A stretch of DNA of 64,000 bases from Pseudomonas botevensis (GCF_019145475.1 NZ_JAHTKI010000010.1:186001-250000), one strand, 5' to 3'. Shown: positions 54,734 to 64,000, numbered from the stretch's first letter. Program-made: numbers and translations. Notes: generated by a model not told the origin, from the sequence alone.

Positions 54734-55009
54734 GGCGGGATACCAGGAAGGGCCGCATCCATGCGGGCTGAAACGGCTGTTGAGTGACTTATCGGTCATA
54801 CGACTAAAGTCTTGAGTACCCGTGCGGATTTGTCGCATGCGTCGCTCGGCGACGAAGTGCAGGAACAAGATCGGCAAATCGCAGTCTCTAACACTCGCGA
54901 GAACGGTCGACCGCCAGGAAAATCAAGGTCTTGCGCCGGTTTAACCCTGGCATCCACGACGACTTTTCTTTATCGTACGCGCCCTTTGAAAAACGCTTGG
55001 AAAATCAAA

Positions 55010-55240
55010 ATGTTGGAAGCATCCCTCAGCCAATTGGAACAGCTCGTCAGCGACCTGGTGCAACAGAACCAGACCCTGACGCAAACCAACCAGACCCTGT
55101 CCACGGAACTGGCCCAGGCCAAGGATGAAAACGAAAGCCTGCAACTGAGCCTGATGGAACAGGAAGAGAAACACGGTGCCACCGCCGCGCGCATTCAAGC
55201 GCTGGTTGATCGTGTCAGCGCAGGTCCTGTCGGCGCATGA
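55010..55240 (+). CDS. Small coiled-coil protein (TIGR02449/ZapB-like)
   Basis: 76 residues, one long coiled coil rich in Gln/Leu/Glu (LEQLVSDLVQQNQTL and on), with regular heptads. Such proteins sit beside zapA in pseudomonads and recall ZapB. The ATG overlaps the ZapA-like gene at its end (ATGA), so the two are made together. The frame is open for 66 codons upstream, but that part looks non-coding. Confidence 0.72.
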   Translation: MLEASLSQLEQLVSDLVQQNQTLTQTNQTLSTELAQAKDENESLQLSLMEQEEKHGATAARIQALVDRVSAGPVGA

Positions 55241-55536
55241 ACCACGGAGCAGGGGTAAAGGTCATCTCCATCCTCGGGGAGGACTATTCGATCAAGGCGC
55301 CGGCCGGGGAAGAACAGACCCTGCTGGACGCGGCATTGATGCTCAAGGCTGCGCTGGCCGACACCAAGAAGAAGTACCCGACCCTGATCGGCGACCGGCT
55401 GCTGGTGCTGGCGGCGATGAATCTGTGCTCGCAGCAGATTGAGATGAAGAAGCAGCACCAGGAAGAACTCGAACGTTACCAAGAGCAAGTCAGCGCCACG
55501 GTCGAGACCATCGCCAAGACCATCAATCAGGGTTGA
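55237..55536 (+). CDS. ZapA-like cell-division protein
   Basis: 99 residues: globular N-terminal ZapA domain ([20 protein letters not shown], then [12 protein letters not shown], with [11 protein letters not shown] in the conserved spot) and a C-terminal coiled coil. ZapA cross-links FtsZ filaments. The usual zapA neighbourhood of pseudomonads (6S RNA and ygfA downstream, pepP/ubiH nearby) is absent, so this looks like a second, divergent ZapA. Function by homology only. Confidence 0.75.
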   Translation: MNHGAGVKVISILGEDYSIKAPAGEEQTLLDAALMLKAALADTKKKYPTLIGDRLLVLAAMNLCSQQIEMKKQHQEELERYQEQVSATVETIAKTINQG

Positions 55537-55554
55537 TGGAATTGTTGGGCACAA

Positions 55555-55630
55555 CCAAAGAATAAATTGTCGACGATCGTTGTATACAATCGGCACGGCT
55601 GTTGCAGTGTTTCAGCCTCTTATTCTTTGG
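55555..55630 (+). promoter_or_regulatory. Leader inverted repeat and TTGTATACAA palindrome before a chemoreceptor gene
   Basis: CCAAAGAATAA (55555-55565) and TTATTCTTTGG (55620-55630) are perfect inverted repeats 54 bases apart; the right arm touches the G-rich ribosome-binding site (GGGGGTG) of the next gene. Between them lies the palindrome TTGTATACAA (55580-55589), which resembles GntR/FadR-type operators and contains a TACAAT -10-like hexamer (55585-55590). Confidence 0.5.
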
Positions 55631-55639
55631 GGGTGCTCC

Positions 55640-57577
55640 ATGCAGTTCTGGCGTCGCAGTATTCAGTGGCAGTTGATCCTCGGCATGGGCACCGCCCTGC
55701 TGGTGAGCATTCTGATCGTGGTTGGCATTTATACCCTGGTGGTCAACCGCCTCGCCCAGAGCTATCTGGTCGAGCAGGCGCTGCCGTCGAGCATCGAAGC
55801 GACGCGCAACGACATCGAACGCATCCTTATCCAGCCGCTGACGGCCGCCAAGGACATCGCCAGCAACTCGATGGTGCGCGACTGGCTCGCCAGCGGTGAA
55901 GACAGCAGCAAAACGGCAGCCTTCGTGCAGTATCTGGAAGGCATTCGCGCCGAACACAAAGCCTTTACCGCACTCATCATCGGCACTCAAACCAACCACT
56001 ATTTCACCGAAAAGGGCCTGGATCGCACCCTCAGTCGCTCCAATCCGGCCGACGCCTGGTTCTATTCGTTCCTCGACAGCGGTCAGCACCGCACCTTGAA
56101 TATCGACAACGATGCGGCCACCGGCGAATTGGCGCTGTTCCTCGATTTGAAAGTGGAGCAGGCCGGCAAAGTGGTCGGTGTCGCGGGGCTCGGGCTGAGC
56201 ATGAAAGAGCTGTCGGAGCTGATCCACAACTTCAGCTTCGGCGAGCGCGGCAAGGTCTATCTCGTGCGTTCCGACGGTTTGATCCAGGTGCATCCCGAAG
56301 CGCAATTCAGCGGCAAGCGCACCTTGAGCGAGCAGATCGGCGCGACGGCCGCGCAAGCGGTGATGGGTCAAAAAACCGCTGTGAACTCCGTCTTCCAGCG
56401 CGATGGCGAAGACTTCCTCGCCTTCAGCCTGCCCCTGCGTGATCTGGGCTGGACCCTGGTGGCCGAAGTGCCACAGTCGCAGATCTACGCCGAAGCCCGG
56501 CGGGCGATGTGGATGAGCAGCGGCATCGGTCTGGCGGTGGCGCTGGTATGTCTGGCGCTGGTGGTGTGGCTGGCCCAGGGGCTGGTGCGGCCGATTCGTC
56601 AGGTAACAGCCGCCCTGGTAGCGATCGGTAGCGGTGGTGGAGATTTGACCCACCGGTTAGATTCCAGCCGCGCCGACGAGTTGGGTGACCTCGCTCGCGG
56701 CTTCAACCGGTTCCTCGACAGCCAGCGCGCCATGATCGGTGAAGTGCTGACCACCAGCGAACGCTTGCGTGTCGCGGTCGGCCAGGTCGCCAGGGTTGTG
56801 GATAACACCGCCGAGCGCTCCGGACGTCAGCAGGAAATGACCGACATGGTCGCCACCGCTGTCCACGAAATGGGCCTCACCGTGCAGGAAATCGCGCAGA
56901 ACGCCGGCAACGCCGCCGTTGCCTCGCAAACGGCCCGCGATGAAGCCTTGCAGGCGCGGGAAGTGGTGGGCGGCTCGATTCGCCATATAGAAAGCATGTC
57001 CGATGAAATCGGCGTCGCGGCGGGGGCGGTCGGTGAGCTGGCGCATCAAGTGGCGTCGATCGATCAGGTGCTGGCGGTGATTCGCGGGGTTTCCGAACAG
57101 ACCAACCTGCTGGCCCTCAACGCCGCCATCGAAGCGGCGCGCGCCGGGGACATGGGCCGTGGTTTTGCGGTGGTGGCGGACGAAGTGCGCACCCTGGCGC
57201 GGCGTACCCAGGCCTCCACTGACGAGATCCAGCAGATGATCGGCAGCCTCAAGCAGGGCGCGGAAAACGCGGTTTCGTCGATGCGCACCGGCCAGGCTGC
57301 GACGGGCACCGGGGTGGAGTCGAGCCAGCGTACCGGGGCGTCGCTGACGGCGATTACCGGGCAGGTCGAGCGCATCAGCGACATGAACCATCAGGTGGCG
57401 ACGGCCACCGAAGAGCAGTCGGCGGTGACCGAGGAAATCAACCGCAACGTGCAGGGCATATCCGATCTGGCCCGGGCGACGGCGGGGGAGGTCAGGGCCT
57501 GTCGCGAGGACTGCCAGATGTTGCAGCGGCTGGCGGATGACCTGGCGCGGCAGATGGGTGGGTTCAAGTTGAGCTGA
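55640..57577 (+). CDS. Methyl-accepting chemotaxis protein (dCache-type sensor)
   Basis: 645 residues: helix 1 (about 11-33), large periplasmic domain (about 36-300) with the two-module Cache layout ([39 protein letters not shown]), helix 2 (about 292-316), HAMP with GGGDLTHRL, and the signalling tip [26 protein letters not shown] followed by the small-residue-rich strand suggests a small amine, amino acid or acid ligand, not decidable here. The ATG follows GGGGGTG; ends GGFKLS with no CheR pentapeptide. Confidence 0.92.
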   Translation: MQFWRRSIQWQLILGMGTALLVSILIVVGIYTLVVNRLAQSYLVEQALPSSIEATRNDIERILIQPLTAAKDIASNSMVRDWLASGEDSSKTAAFVQYLEGIRAEHKAFTALIIGTQTNHYFTEKGLDRTLSRSNPADAWFYSFLDSGQHRTLNIDNDAATGELALFLDLKVEQAGKVVGVAGLGLSMKELSELIHNFSFGERGKVYLVRSDGLIQVHPEAQFSGKRTLSEQIGATAAQAVMGQKTAVNSVFQRDGEDFLAFSLPLRDLGWTLVAEVPQSQIYAEARRAMWMSSGIGLAVALVCLALVVWLAQGLVRPIRQVTAALVAIGSGGGDLTHRLDSSRADELGDLARGFNRFLDSQRAMIGEVLTTSERLRVAVGQVARVVDNTAERSGRQQEMTDMVATAVHEMGLTVQEIAQNAGNAAVASQTARDEALQAREVVGGSIRHIESMSDEIGVAAGAVGELAHQVASIDQVLAVIRGVSEQTNLLALNAAIEAARAGDMGRGFAVVADEVRTLARRTQASTDEIQQMIGSLKQGAENAVSSMRTGQAATGTGVESSQRTGASLTAITGQVERISDMNHQVATATEEQSAVTEEINRNVQGISDLARATAGEVRACREDCQMLQRLADDLARQMGGFKLS

Positions 57578-57594
57578 AGCTGAAAGTCAAAAGC

Positions 57595-57790
57595 CCCTCA
57601 CCCTAACCCTCTCCCGGAGGGAGAGGGGACTGATCGATGTGGCTTTGAGGAGTGTGTACAGCCGTCAGAACTGGGTTGGCTGGCAGGCCGAGTCGATTAT
57701 GGGTTCGCCGAAGACCTTTCAGGTCGGCGTATCTCTACAGCATCCCCCGGTTGGCTCCCTCTCCCTCTGGGAGAGGGTTGGGGTGAGGGT
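57595..57790. repeat. MITE-like double-hairpin intergenic repeat, copy 3
   Basis: 196 bases with ends CCCTCACCCTAACCCTCTCC and GGGAGAGGGTTGGGGTGAGG, each end also a hairpin. It lies between the convergent chemoreceptor and acyl-CoA dehydrogenase genes. The inner part differs from copies 1 and 2. Confidence 0.8.
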
Positions 57791-57813
57791 CTGGGGCACT
57801 CTGCGGTTTAAGA

Positions 57814-59616
57814 TCAGAACCACTCATCCCGCATCCCCAGGCACGTATCATCCCGCGCCTCCAGCAACGCCAGCTCCTGATGACACCCTGGCACTTCCCA
57901 CGTCAGGAAATACCGCGCCGCCTGCAACTTGCCTTTGTAGAAATCCACATCCGCCGCATTCCCCGCGGCCAAGCCTTCCTCGGCCCGGATCGCCTGCTCC
58001 AGCCAGCGCCAGCCGATCACCGTATGCCCGAACACTTTCAGGTACAGCGCCGAATTCGCCAGGCTACTGTTGATCTTGCCTTGTGCCAGGTCGGTCAGCA
58101 GGCCGAGGGTCACGCTTTGCAGGCGCGCCACCAGTTTCTCCAGTGGCTCACGCAGGGCGTCCAGCGATTCGAACGTGCGTGCGCGCTCGGCGGTTTCGGC
58201 GATCAGGCGGATCAGTTGCTTGAGTCCCGCGCCGCCGTTCTGCGCCAGTTTGCGCCCGAGCAGATCCAGCGACTGAATGCCGTGGGTGCCTTCATGGATC
58301 GGGTTCAAGCGGTTGTCGCGGTAGTACTGCTCCACCGGGTATTCGCGGGTATAACCGTGGCCGCCGAGAATCTGGATCGCCAGTTCGTTGGCCTTCAGGC
58401 AGAACTCCGACGGCCAGGATTTGACGATTGGTGTCAGCAGATCCAGCAACTCATGGGCTTGTTTGCACTCGGCTTCGCTGTCCAGGGTCGTGGTGTCGTC
58501 GAACAGCCGCGCCGCATACAAACCGAGGTCGAACGCCCCTTCGACGTAGGATTTCTGCGTCAGCAGCATGCGTCTGACATCCGCGTGCTGAATGATTGCC
58601 ACCGGCGCGGTGGTCGGGTCCTTGCTGTCCGGCCCCCGGCCCTGCGGGCGTTCGCGGGCGTATTCCAGCGAGTACAGGTAACCGGCATAGCCGAGCATCA
58701 CCGCGCCCATGCCGACACCGATCCGCGCCTCGTTCATCATCTGGAACATGTAGCTCAAGCCGTGATGCGGTTTGCCCACCAGATAGCCGACACACTCGCC
58801 GTTATCGCCGAAGTTCAGCGCCGTCGAAGTGGTGCCGCGCCAACCCATCTTGTGGAACAGCCCGGCCAGCAGCACGTCGTTGCGCTGGCCGAGGCTGCCG
58901 TCATCGTTGACCAGGAACTTGGGCACGATAAACAGCGAAATGCCTTTTACGCCGGGCGGCGCGTCCGGCAGCTTCGCCAGCACCATATGGACGATGTTTT
59001 CCGAGAGCGGGTGATCGCCGCCGGAGATGAAAATCTTGTTGCCCTTGAGGCGATAAGTACCGTCCGACGCAGGCTCGGCGCGGGTACGAATATCCGACAG
59101 CGAGGAACCGGCATGGGGTTCGGTCAGGGCCATGGTGCCGAAGAAACGCCCGTCGATCATCGGTTGCAGGAAGCGGCGTTTCTGCTCTTCGCTGCCAAAG
59201 CTTTCGATCAGGTTGGCCGCGCCCATGGTCAGGAACGGGTACGACGTCGAGGCCGCGTTGGCCGACTGAAAATGCGCGAAGCAGGCCTGAGACAGCAATG
59301 TAGGAAGTTGCATCCCGCCGGCATCGAAGCTGCGCGCAGCGTTGAGGAAGCCGGCCTCGAGAAACGCATCCACCGCCGGTTTCACCTCGGGAATCAGAAT
59401 CGCCTGACCGTTCTCGTAGCGCGGCTCGTTCTCGTCACCCTTGCGGTTGTGCGGCGCGAAATACTTCTCGGCGATGCTGCGGGCGGTGCCGATGGCCGCA
59501 TCGAAGGTTTCGCGGTTGTGCTCGGCAAACCGCTCGCGCCGGGTCAGGCCTTCGGCATCGAGGACTTCATATAGCTCGAAAGCCAGATTGCGGGAACTGA
59601 GCAGCGTCTCGGACAT
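57814..59616 (-). CDS. Acyl-CoA dehydrogenase (long form with C-terminal extra domain)
   Basis: 600 residues, longer than standard (about 390) owing to N- and C-terminal extra domains as in the DmdC-like branch. FAD/substrate core: TEPHAGSSLSDI, and KGNKIFISGGDH; active-site Glu in NPIHEGTHGIQSLDLLGRK; ILGGHGYTREYPVEQYYRD is the second family signature. Oxidises an acyl-CoA at the alpha-beta bond with an electron-transfer flavoprotein. Substrate chain length unknown. AAGGT eight bases before the ATG. Monocistronic. Confidence 0.88.
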   Translation of the reverse strand: MSETLLSSRNLAFELYEVLDAEGLTRRERFAEHNRETFDAAIGTARSIAEKYFAPHNRKGDENEPRYENGQAILIPEVKPAVDAFLEAGFLNAARSFDAGGMQLPTLLSQACFAHFQSANAASTSYPFLTMGAANLIESFGSEEQKRRFLQPMIDGRFFGTMALTEPHAGSSLSDIRTRAEPASDGTYRLKGNKIFISGGDHPLSENIVHMVLAKLPDAPPGVKGISLFIVPKFLVNDDGSLGQRNDVLLAGLFHKMGWRGTTSTALNFGDNGECVGYLVGKPHHGLSYMFQMMNEARIGVGMGAVMLGYAGYLYSLEYARERPQGRGPDSKDPTTAPVAIIQHADVRRMLLTQKSYVEGAFDLGLYAARLFDDTTTLDSEAECKQAHELLDLLTPIVKSWPSEFCLKANELAIQILGGHGYTREYPVEQYYRDNRLNPIHEGTHGIQSLDLLGRKLAQNGGAGLKQLIRLIAETAERARTFESLDALREPLEKLVARLQSVTLGLLTDLAQGKINSSLANSALYLKVFGHTVIGWRWLEQAIRAEEGLAAGNAADVDFYKGKLQAARYFLTWEVPGCHQELALLEARDDTCLGMRDEWF

Positions 59617-59703
59617 GGCGGCTTACCTTTTTTTGGAATGGGCCGAGTCTAGGTGTGCGAATAAAGGTTGAACAGGAAGATTGATAACGGTGATGGAGAG
59701 GCC

Positions 59704-59737
59704 AAAAAAATGGGCGCCGGTGAGGACGCCCATTTTT
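59704..59737. terminator. Terminator of putA (bidirectional type)
   Basis: AAAAAAATGGGCG, loop, CGCCCATTTTT; 23 bases beyond the putA stop codon on the minus strand, with T-runs on both strands. Confidence 0.8.
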
Positions 59738-59759
59738 ATGTTGCTGACCGGGTCGTTGA

Positions 59760-62700
59760 TTAACCGATGGTCATCAGACTGGCATTACCACCCGCCGCTG
59801 CGGTGTTGACGCTCAACGCCCGCTCGATCACCAGGCGCTCCAGCGCCACGTTGGTCTCGCCCTGGGACAAGCCCTGAACGCCAACGATGGCACCGGCGCG
59901 TTTGGCCACCTGCTGGCAGACCGCGCGCAACTGGTCGGAATGGCCGTGATGCAGAACGGCATCGAACACCACATCGTCCTTGTTCCAGTCGGAAACCCGT
60001 TTGATCCGCGCCTGAATGTCCTTTGGCAGGCGTGCGAACAGTGCCTTGCCGGCGTCGGATTCCGGCCAGACTGCCGAACCGCCCACGGCCAGTACCGCCG
60101 CCAGTTGCGTCAGCAGGTCACCTTCGACTTCCGCCAGGCACAGCACGTGTTCGCGCGGCAGGATCGCATAGCTGTTGCGTTCGCCGGTCGGGCCGGCCAG
60201 CACGCGGGTGATGCCGCTCTGGGACTGCGCCGCGAACTGCACGCACAGGGTGCTCAGGTCGGCGAACTTGTTGCTGTCGGCCCAGGCTTTCAGGGCGGTC
60301 AGCGGTTTGCTCATGGCGTCGCGCAGGCGCACATCCGGCGCCACGGCAGCATCAACGCGAGCGAAGGATTGTTCGATGGCGTCGGTAGGACGTGTCGACA
60401 GCAGACGGTACAGGTACAGCGGGCCACCGGCCTTCGGACCCGTCCCCGACAGGCCTTCGCCGCCGAACGGCTGGACGCCGACCACGGCACCGACGATGTT
60501 GCGGTTGACGTAGACGTTACCGGCGTTGACGGTGTCGATGACCTTGGCGATGGTCTCGTCGATGCGGGTATGCACGCCGAGGGTCAGGCCGTAGCCGGAA
60601 GCGTTGATCTGGCCGATCAGTTGATCGATCTCTTTACGCTTGTAGCGCACCACGTGCAGCACCGGGCCGAAGATCTCGCGCTGCAACTCGTCGAAGCTTT
60701 CCAGTTCGATCAGGGTCGGCATGACGAAGGTGCCGCGTTTGACTTCTTCGCTGTCGGCGATTGCCACCTGGTACACGTTGCGACCTTTGTCGCGCATGCC
60801 CTGGATGTGCTTCTCGATGCCGGCCTTGGCTTCGGCGTCGATCACCGGGCCGATGTCCACGGCCAGACGCTCCGGGTTGCCGAGGCGCGATTCGGCCATG
60901 GCGCCCTTGAGCATTTCGATCACACGATCGGCGGAATCTTCCTGCAGGCACAGGACGCGCAGGGCCGAGCAACGCTGGCCGGCGCTGTCGAAGGCCGAGG
61001 ACACCACGTCGATCACCACTTGTTCGGTCAGAGCCGAAGAGTCGACGATCATGGCGTTCTGGCCGCCGGTTTCCGCGATCAGCGGAATCGGCCGGCCCTG
61101 GTTGTCCAGACGTCCGGCAATGTTGCGTTGCAGCAGTCGTGCGACTTCGGTGGAGCCGGTGAACATCACGCCTTTGACGCGCTCATCGCCCACCAGACCG
61201 GCGCCGACGGTTTCACCGCGACCCGGCAGCAGCTGTAGCACGCCTTCCGGAATCCCGGCTTCGAGCAGCAGGCGCACGGCTTGCGCGGCGACCAGCGGGG
61301 TCTGTTCGGCCGGTTTGGCCAGCACCGGGTTACCGGCGGCCAGTGCGGCGGCGACCTGACCGCTGAAGATCGCCAGCGGGAAGTTCCACGGGCTGATGCA
61401 TACCACCGGACCCAATGGGCGGTGGGCGTCGTTGCTGAAATCGTTGCGTGCCTGTACCGCGTAGTAGCGCAGGAAATCGACGGCTTCGCGGACTTCGGCG
61501 ATGGCGTTGGCGAAGGTCTTGCCGGCTTCGCGAGCCAGCAGGCCCATCAGCGGCTGGATCTCGCCTTCCATCAAGTCGGCGGCGCGTTCCAGAATCGCGG
61601 CGCGTTCGGCGGGCGGCGTGGCCTGCCAGATCGGCGCGGCGTTCAGGGCGCACTGGATGGCGTTGTCGACGTCTTCGACGGTGGCTTCCTGCACATGGCC
61701 GACCACGTCGCGGTGATCCGACGGGTTCAGCACCGCCGCCGGAGTTTCGCTGCTGGACGCGCAACCGAGCATCGGCGCGGCTTTCCAGTTGTTGTGGGCG
61801 GTTGCCAGCAGGGCACACGACAGCGACGCCAGACGATGTTCGTTGGCCATGTCGATGCCGCTGGAGTTGGCGCGCTCGCTGCCGTACAGGTCACGCGGCA
61901 GTGGAATGCGCGGGTGCGGCAGGCCGAAACCACCTTCCACGGTTGCCATCTGCTCGATGCTGGCTACCGGATCGGCCACCAGTTCCTGGATCGAAATCGA
62001 CTGGTCGGCAATGCGGTTGACGAACGAGGTGTTGGCGCCGTTTTCCAGCAGACGACGTACCAGATACGCCAGCAGGGTTTCATGGGTGCCGACCGGAGCG
62101 TACACGCGGCACGGACGGTTCAGCTTGCCTTCGGAGACTTTGCCTACGACTTGTTCGTAAAGCGGCTCGCCCATGCCGTGCAGGCACTGGAATTCGTACT
62201 GGCCCGGGTAATAGTTCTGACCGGCAATGTGATAAATCGCCGACAGGGTGTGGGCGTTGTGCGTGGCGAACTGCGGGTAGATGACTTCCGGCACCGACAG
62301 CAGTTTGCGGGCGCAGGCGATGTAGGAAACGTCGGTGTATACCTTGCGGGTGTACACCGGATAGCCTTCCAGGCCTTCGACCTGGGCACGCTTGATTTCG
62401 CTGTCCCAGTACGCGCCTTTCACCAGACGGATCATCAGGCGATGACGGCTGCGGCGCGCCAGGTCGATCACGTAGTCGATCACGTACGGGCAACGTTTCT
62501 GGTAGGCCTGGATCACGAAACCGATGCCGTTCCAGCCCGTCAGTTGCGGTTCGAAACACAGGCGCTCGAGCAGATCCAGCGACAGCTCGAGGCGGTCGGC
62601 TTCTTCGGCGTCGATGTTCAGGCCGATGTCGTATTGCTTGGCCAGCAGGGTCAGCGACAGCAGGCGCGGATACAGCTCTTCCATCACGCGCTCGTACTGG

Positions 62701-63713
62701 GCGCGGCTGTAGCGCGGGTGCAGGGCCGACAGCTTGATGGAAATGCCCGGGCCTTCATAAATCCCGCGACCGTGGGAGGCTTTGCCGATCGAGTGGATCG
62801 CTTGTTCATACGAGGCCAGGTACTTCTGTGCGTCGTGTTCGGTGAGCGCGGCTTCACCGAGCATGTCGTAGGAATAGCGGAAGCCCTTGGCTTCGAACTT
62901 GCTCGCGTTGGCCAGGGCTTCGGCGATGGTTTCGCCGGTGACGAACTGCTCGCCCATCAGGCGCATGGCCATGTCGACGCCCTTGCGGATCATCGGCTCG
63001 CCGCTCTTGCCGATGATCCGGCTCAGGGACGAAGTCAGGCCGGCTTCATTGTGGGTCGACACCAGTTTGCCGGTCAGCAGCAGGCCCCAGGTCGCGGCGT
63101 TGACGAACAGCGAAGGGCTGTTGCCCAGGTGCGGCTGCCAGTTGCCGGTGCTGATCTTGTCACGGATCAGCGCATCGCGGGTGCCCTTGTCCGGGATCCG
63201 CAGCAGCGCTTCGGCCAGGCACATCAGCGCCACGCCTTCCTGGGACGACAGGGAAAATTCCTGCAGCAGCCCCTGAACAATGCCTGCACGACCGCCGGCA
63301 CTTTTCTGGTTACGCAGTTTTTCCGCGATGTTTGCTGCGAGTTTGTTGGTGGCTTCGGCCATCGGTGCCGGCAGGCGCGCCTGCTCGATCAGCATCGGCA
63401 CCACTTCCGGCTCAGGGCGGCGGTAAGCGGCGGTGATGGAGGCGCGCAGCACCGATTGCGGGAGGATGCTTTCGGCGAATTCGAGGAAGCATTGATGGGC
63501 GTGGTCGGTATGGACTTCGCCAGCATCGTCGCTGTCTTTTGCGGTCAAACCGCTCAGCTCGGTCAGGGTTGCACCACCCTCGAGTTTTTCCAGGTAATTG
63601 AAAATTGCCTGCTTGATCAGCCAGTGCGGTGTGCGATCAATCGAGGTCGCGGCAGCCTTCAGGCGCTCGCGGGTCGGGTCATCGAGTTTGACCCCAAGGG
63701 TGGTGGTAGCCAT
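59760..63713 (-). CDS. putA: Trifunctional PutA: proline dehydrogenase, P5C dehydrogenase and repressor
   Basis: 1317 residues. N-terminal ribbon-helix-helix (TTTLGVKLDDPTRERLKAAA, about 2-46), so it should bind DNA and repress the put genes when proline is absent. Then the FAD-dependent proline dehydrogenase barrel (about 240-570; GRGIYEGPGISIKLSALHPRY, RLVKGAYWDSEIKRAQ) and the NAD-dependent glutamate-semialdehyde dehydrogenase (about 640-1110; SPWNFPLAIFSGQ, catalytic Cys in SAGQRCSALR), followed by the C-terminal flap domain. Converts proline to glutamate at the membrane. The ATG at 63713 follows GAGGA; longer open frame not used. Confidence 0.95.
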   Translation of the reverse strand: MATTTLGVKLDDPTRERLKAAATSIDRTPHWLIKQAIFNYLEKLEGGATLTELSGLTAKDSDDAGEVHTDHAHQCFLEFAESILPQSVLRASITAAYRRPEPEVVPMLIEQARLPAPMAEATNKLAANIAEKLRNQKSAGGRAGIVQGLLQEFSLSSQEGVALMCLAEALLRIPDKGTRDALIRDKISTGNWQPHLGNSPSLFVNAATWGLLLTGKLVSTHNEAGLTSSLSRIIGKSGEPMIRKGVDMAMRLMGEQFVTGETIAEALANASKFEAKGFRYSYDMLGEAALTEHDAQKYLASYEQAIHSIGKASHGRGIYEGPGISIKLSALHPRYSRAQYERVMEELYPRLLSLTLLAKQYDIGLNIDAEEADRLELSLDLLERLCFEPQLTGWNGIGFVIQAYQKRCPYVIDYVIDLARRSRHRLMIRLVKGAYWDSEIKRAQVEGLEGYPVYTRKVYTDVSYIACARKLLSVPEVIYPQFATHNAHTLSAIYHIAGQNYYPGQYEFQCLHGMGEPLYEQVVGKVSEGKLNRPCRVYAPVGTHETLLAYLVRRLLENGANTSFVNRIADQSISIQELVADPVASIEQMATVEGGFGLPHPRIPLPRDLYGSERANSSGIDMANEHRLASLSCALLATAHNNWKAAPMLGCASSSETPAAVLNPSDHRDVVGHVQEATVEDVDNAIQCALNAAPIWQATPPAERAAILERAADLMEGEIQPLMGLLAREAGKTFANAIAEVREAVDFLRYYAVQARNDFSNDAHRPLGPVVCISPWNFPLAIFSGQVAAALAAGNPVLAKPAEQTPLVAAQAVRLLLEAGIPEGVLQLLPGRGETVGAGLVGDERVKGVMFTGSTEVARLLQRNIAGRLDNQGRPIPLIAETGGQNAMIVDSSALTEQVVIDVVSSAFDSAGQRCSALRVLCLQEDSADRVIEMLKGAMAESRLGNPERLAVDIGPVIDAEAKAGIEKHIQGMRDKGRNVYQVAIADSEEVKRGTFVMPTLIELESFDELQREIFGPVLHVVRYKRKEIDQLIGQINASGYGLTLGVHTRIDETIAKVIDTVNAGNVYVNRNIVGAVVGVQPFGGEGLSGTGPKAGGPLYLYRLLSTRPTDAIEQSFARVDAAVAPDVRLRDAMSKPLTALKAWADSNKFADLSTLCVQFAAQSQSGITRVLAGPTGERNSYAILPREHVLCLAEVEGDLLTQLAAVLAVGGSAVWPESDAGKALFARLPKDIQARIKRVSDWNKDDVVFDAVLHHGHSDQLRAVCQQVAKRAGAIVGVQGLSQGETNVALERLVIERALSVNTAAAGGNASLMTIG

Positions 63714-63785
63714 ATTTTTATCCTCATGGTTGCCACAGTTGCGTGGCATCAGCTGGCGGCAAGATTAGCCGCGCGCCGAAAGAGG

Positions 63786-63801
63786 TGCAACCGGGTGCAA
63801 C
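63786..63801. promoter_or_regulatory. Paired PutA operator half-sites, proximal
   Basis: GGTGCAACC at 63785 and 63795: TGCAAC (reverse complement GTTGCA) repeated exactly 10 bases apart, 73-88 bases before the putA start. GTTGCA is the hexamer bound by the E. coli PutA ribbon-helix-helix. Confidence 0.6.
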
Positions 63802-63950
63802 CCTTTTTTTGTCGGAATAATCCGCAGCTTGTCAGGAATTAAATTCTGGAACGAAAGTACCGCTCCTGCTTGGTGCTTTTGCTTCTAGCTAAGCGTGTTT
63901 ACTGCATCAAAAGGGAGCAAAAACCGCTGCTTTTGCGATTTATCGGACTA

Positions 63951-63983
63951 GGTGCAACTAATTCTCAAGAAACTGGTTGCACC
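63951..63983. promoter_or_regulatory. PutA operator, distal inverted pair
   Basis: GGTGCAAC (63951-63958) and GTTGCACC (63976-63983) form an inverted repeat with a 17-base gap. The 287-base stretch 63714-64000 is otherwise A/T-rich and non-coding. Confidence 0.6.
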
Positions 63984-64000
63984 ACTTTTGCATTGTTGAA

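Noticed and set aside
55537..55639. 6S RNA gene after the ZapA-like gene
   Set aside because: The gap is 103 bases, too short for the roughly 180-base 6S RNA, and the inverted repeat found does not form the typical long bulged stem.
61281..63842. An 853-codon open frame antisense to putA, running into the put regulatory region
   Set aside because: Same codon-bias mirror; it would also cover the GTTGCA operators, which argues against coding.

Overview
The window looks like chromosomal DNA of a fluorescent Pseudomonas (P. fluorescens group). This rests on high G+C coding sequence, the gene order priA-rpmE-nuclease-malic enzyme-ponA-pilMNOPQ-aroK-aroB-SPOR protein-gltBD-hemE, REP elements with the TGTGGGAGC...GCTCCCACA signature, and a trifunctional PutA. 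No tRNA, rRNA, CRISPR array, insertion sequence or prophage is visible.

Region 1 (1-22.1 kb) is core housekeeping: the start of priA, rpmE, a secreted thermonuclease-like protein, malic enzyme, the divergent pair ponA / pilMNOPQ (cell-wall synthase and type IV pilus alignment and secretin proteins), aroK-aroB (chorismate route), a membrane AAA/SPOR protein, gltB-gltD (glutamate synthase) and hemE. Region 2 (22.1-24.4 kb) is a divergent MFS transporter / LysR regulator pair.

Region 3 (43.6 down to 25.5 kb, minus strand, about 18 kb) is the most distinctive part: one compact aryl polyene (APE) biosynthesis operon of about 20 genes, nearly all joined by overlapping stop/start codons. It holds a chain-length-factor-like ketosynthase, acyltransferase, two acyl carrier proteins, an inner-membrane protein, an acyl ligase fused to a hotdog dehydratase, separate glycosyltransferase and acyltransferase genes, an aromatic amino-acid ammonia-lyase, a thioesterase, a LolA-like carrier, an MMPL exporter, a CPA2 antiporter, a flavin-dependent halogenase-like enzyme, a methyltransferase, a DUF3261-type lipoprotein and the elongation set KS-DH-KR-KS. 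The ammonia-lyase, halogenase and antiporter suggest a tailored, possibly halogenated, aryl polyene pigment placed in the outer membrane. Two paralogous small secreted proteins of unknown function follow it.

Region 4 (44-47.7 kb) carries an orphan ParA-type ATPase, trxC, a higBA toxin-antitoxin locus whose toxin reading frame is broken while the antitoxin and palindromic operators are intact, and selO. Region 5 (47.7-64 kb) has mscK and a CvrA/NhaP2-type K+/H+ antiporter (osmotic and ion homeostasis), two methyl-accepting chemotaxis proteins flanking a coiled-coil/ZapA-like gene pair, an acyl-CoA dehydrogenase and the trifunctional proline regulator/enzyme putA with GTTGCA-type operators upstream.

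Intergenic spaces hold four REP-type elements and three copies of a 147-196 bp double-hairpin, MITE-like repeat with CCCTCACCC / GGGTGAGGG ends.
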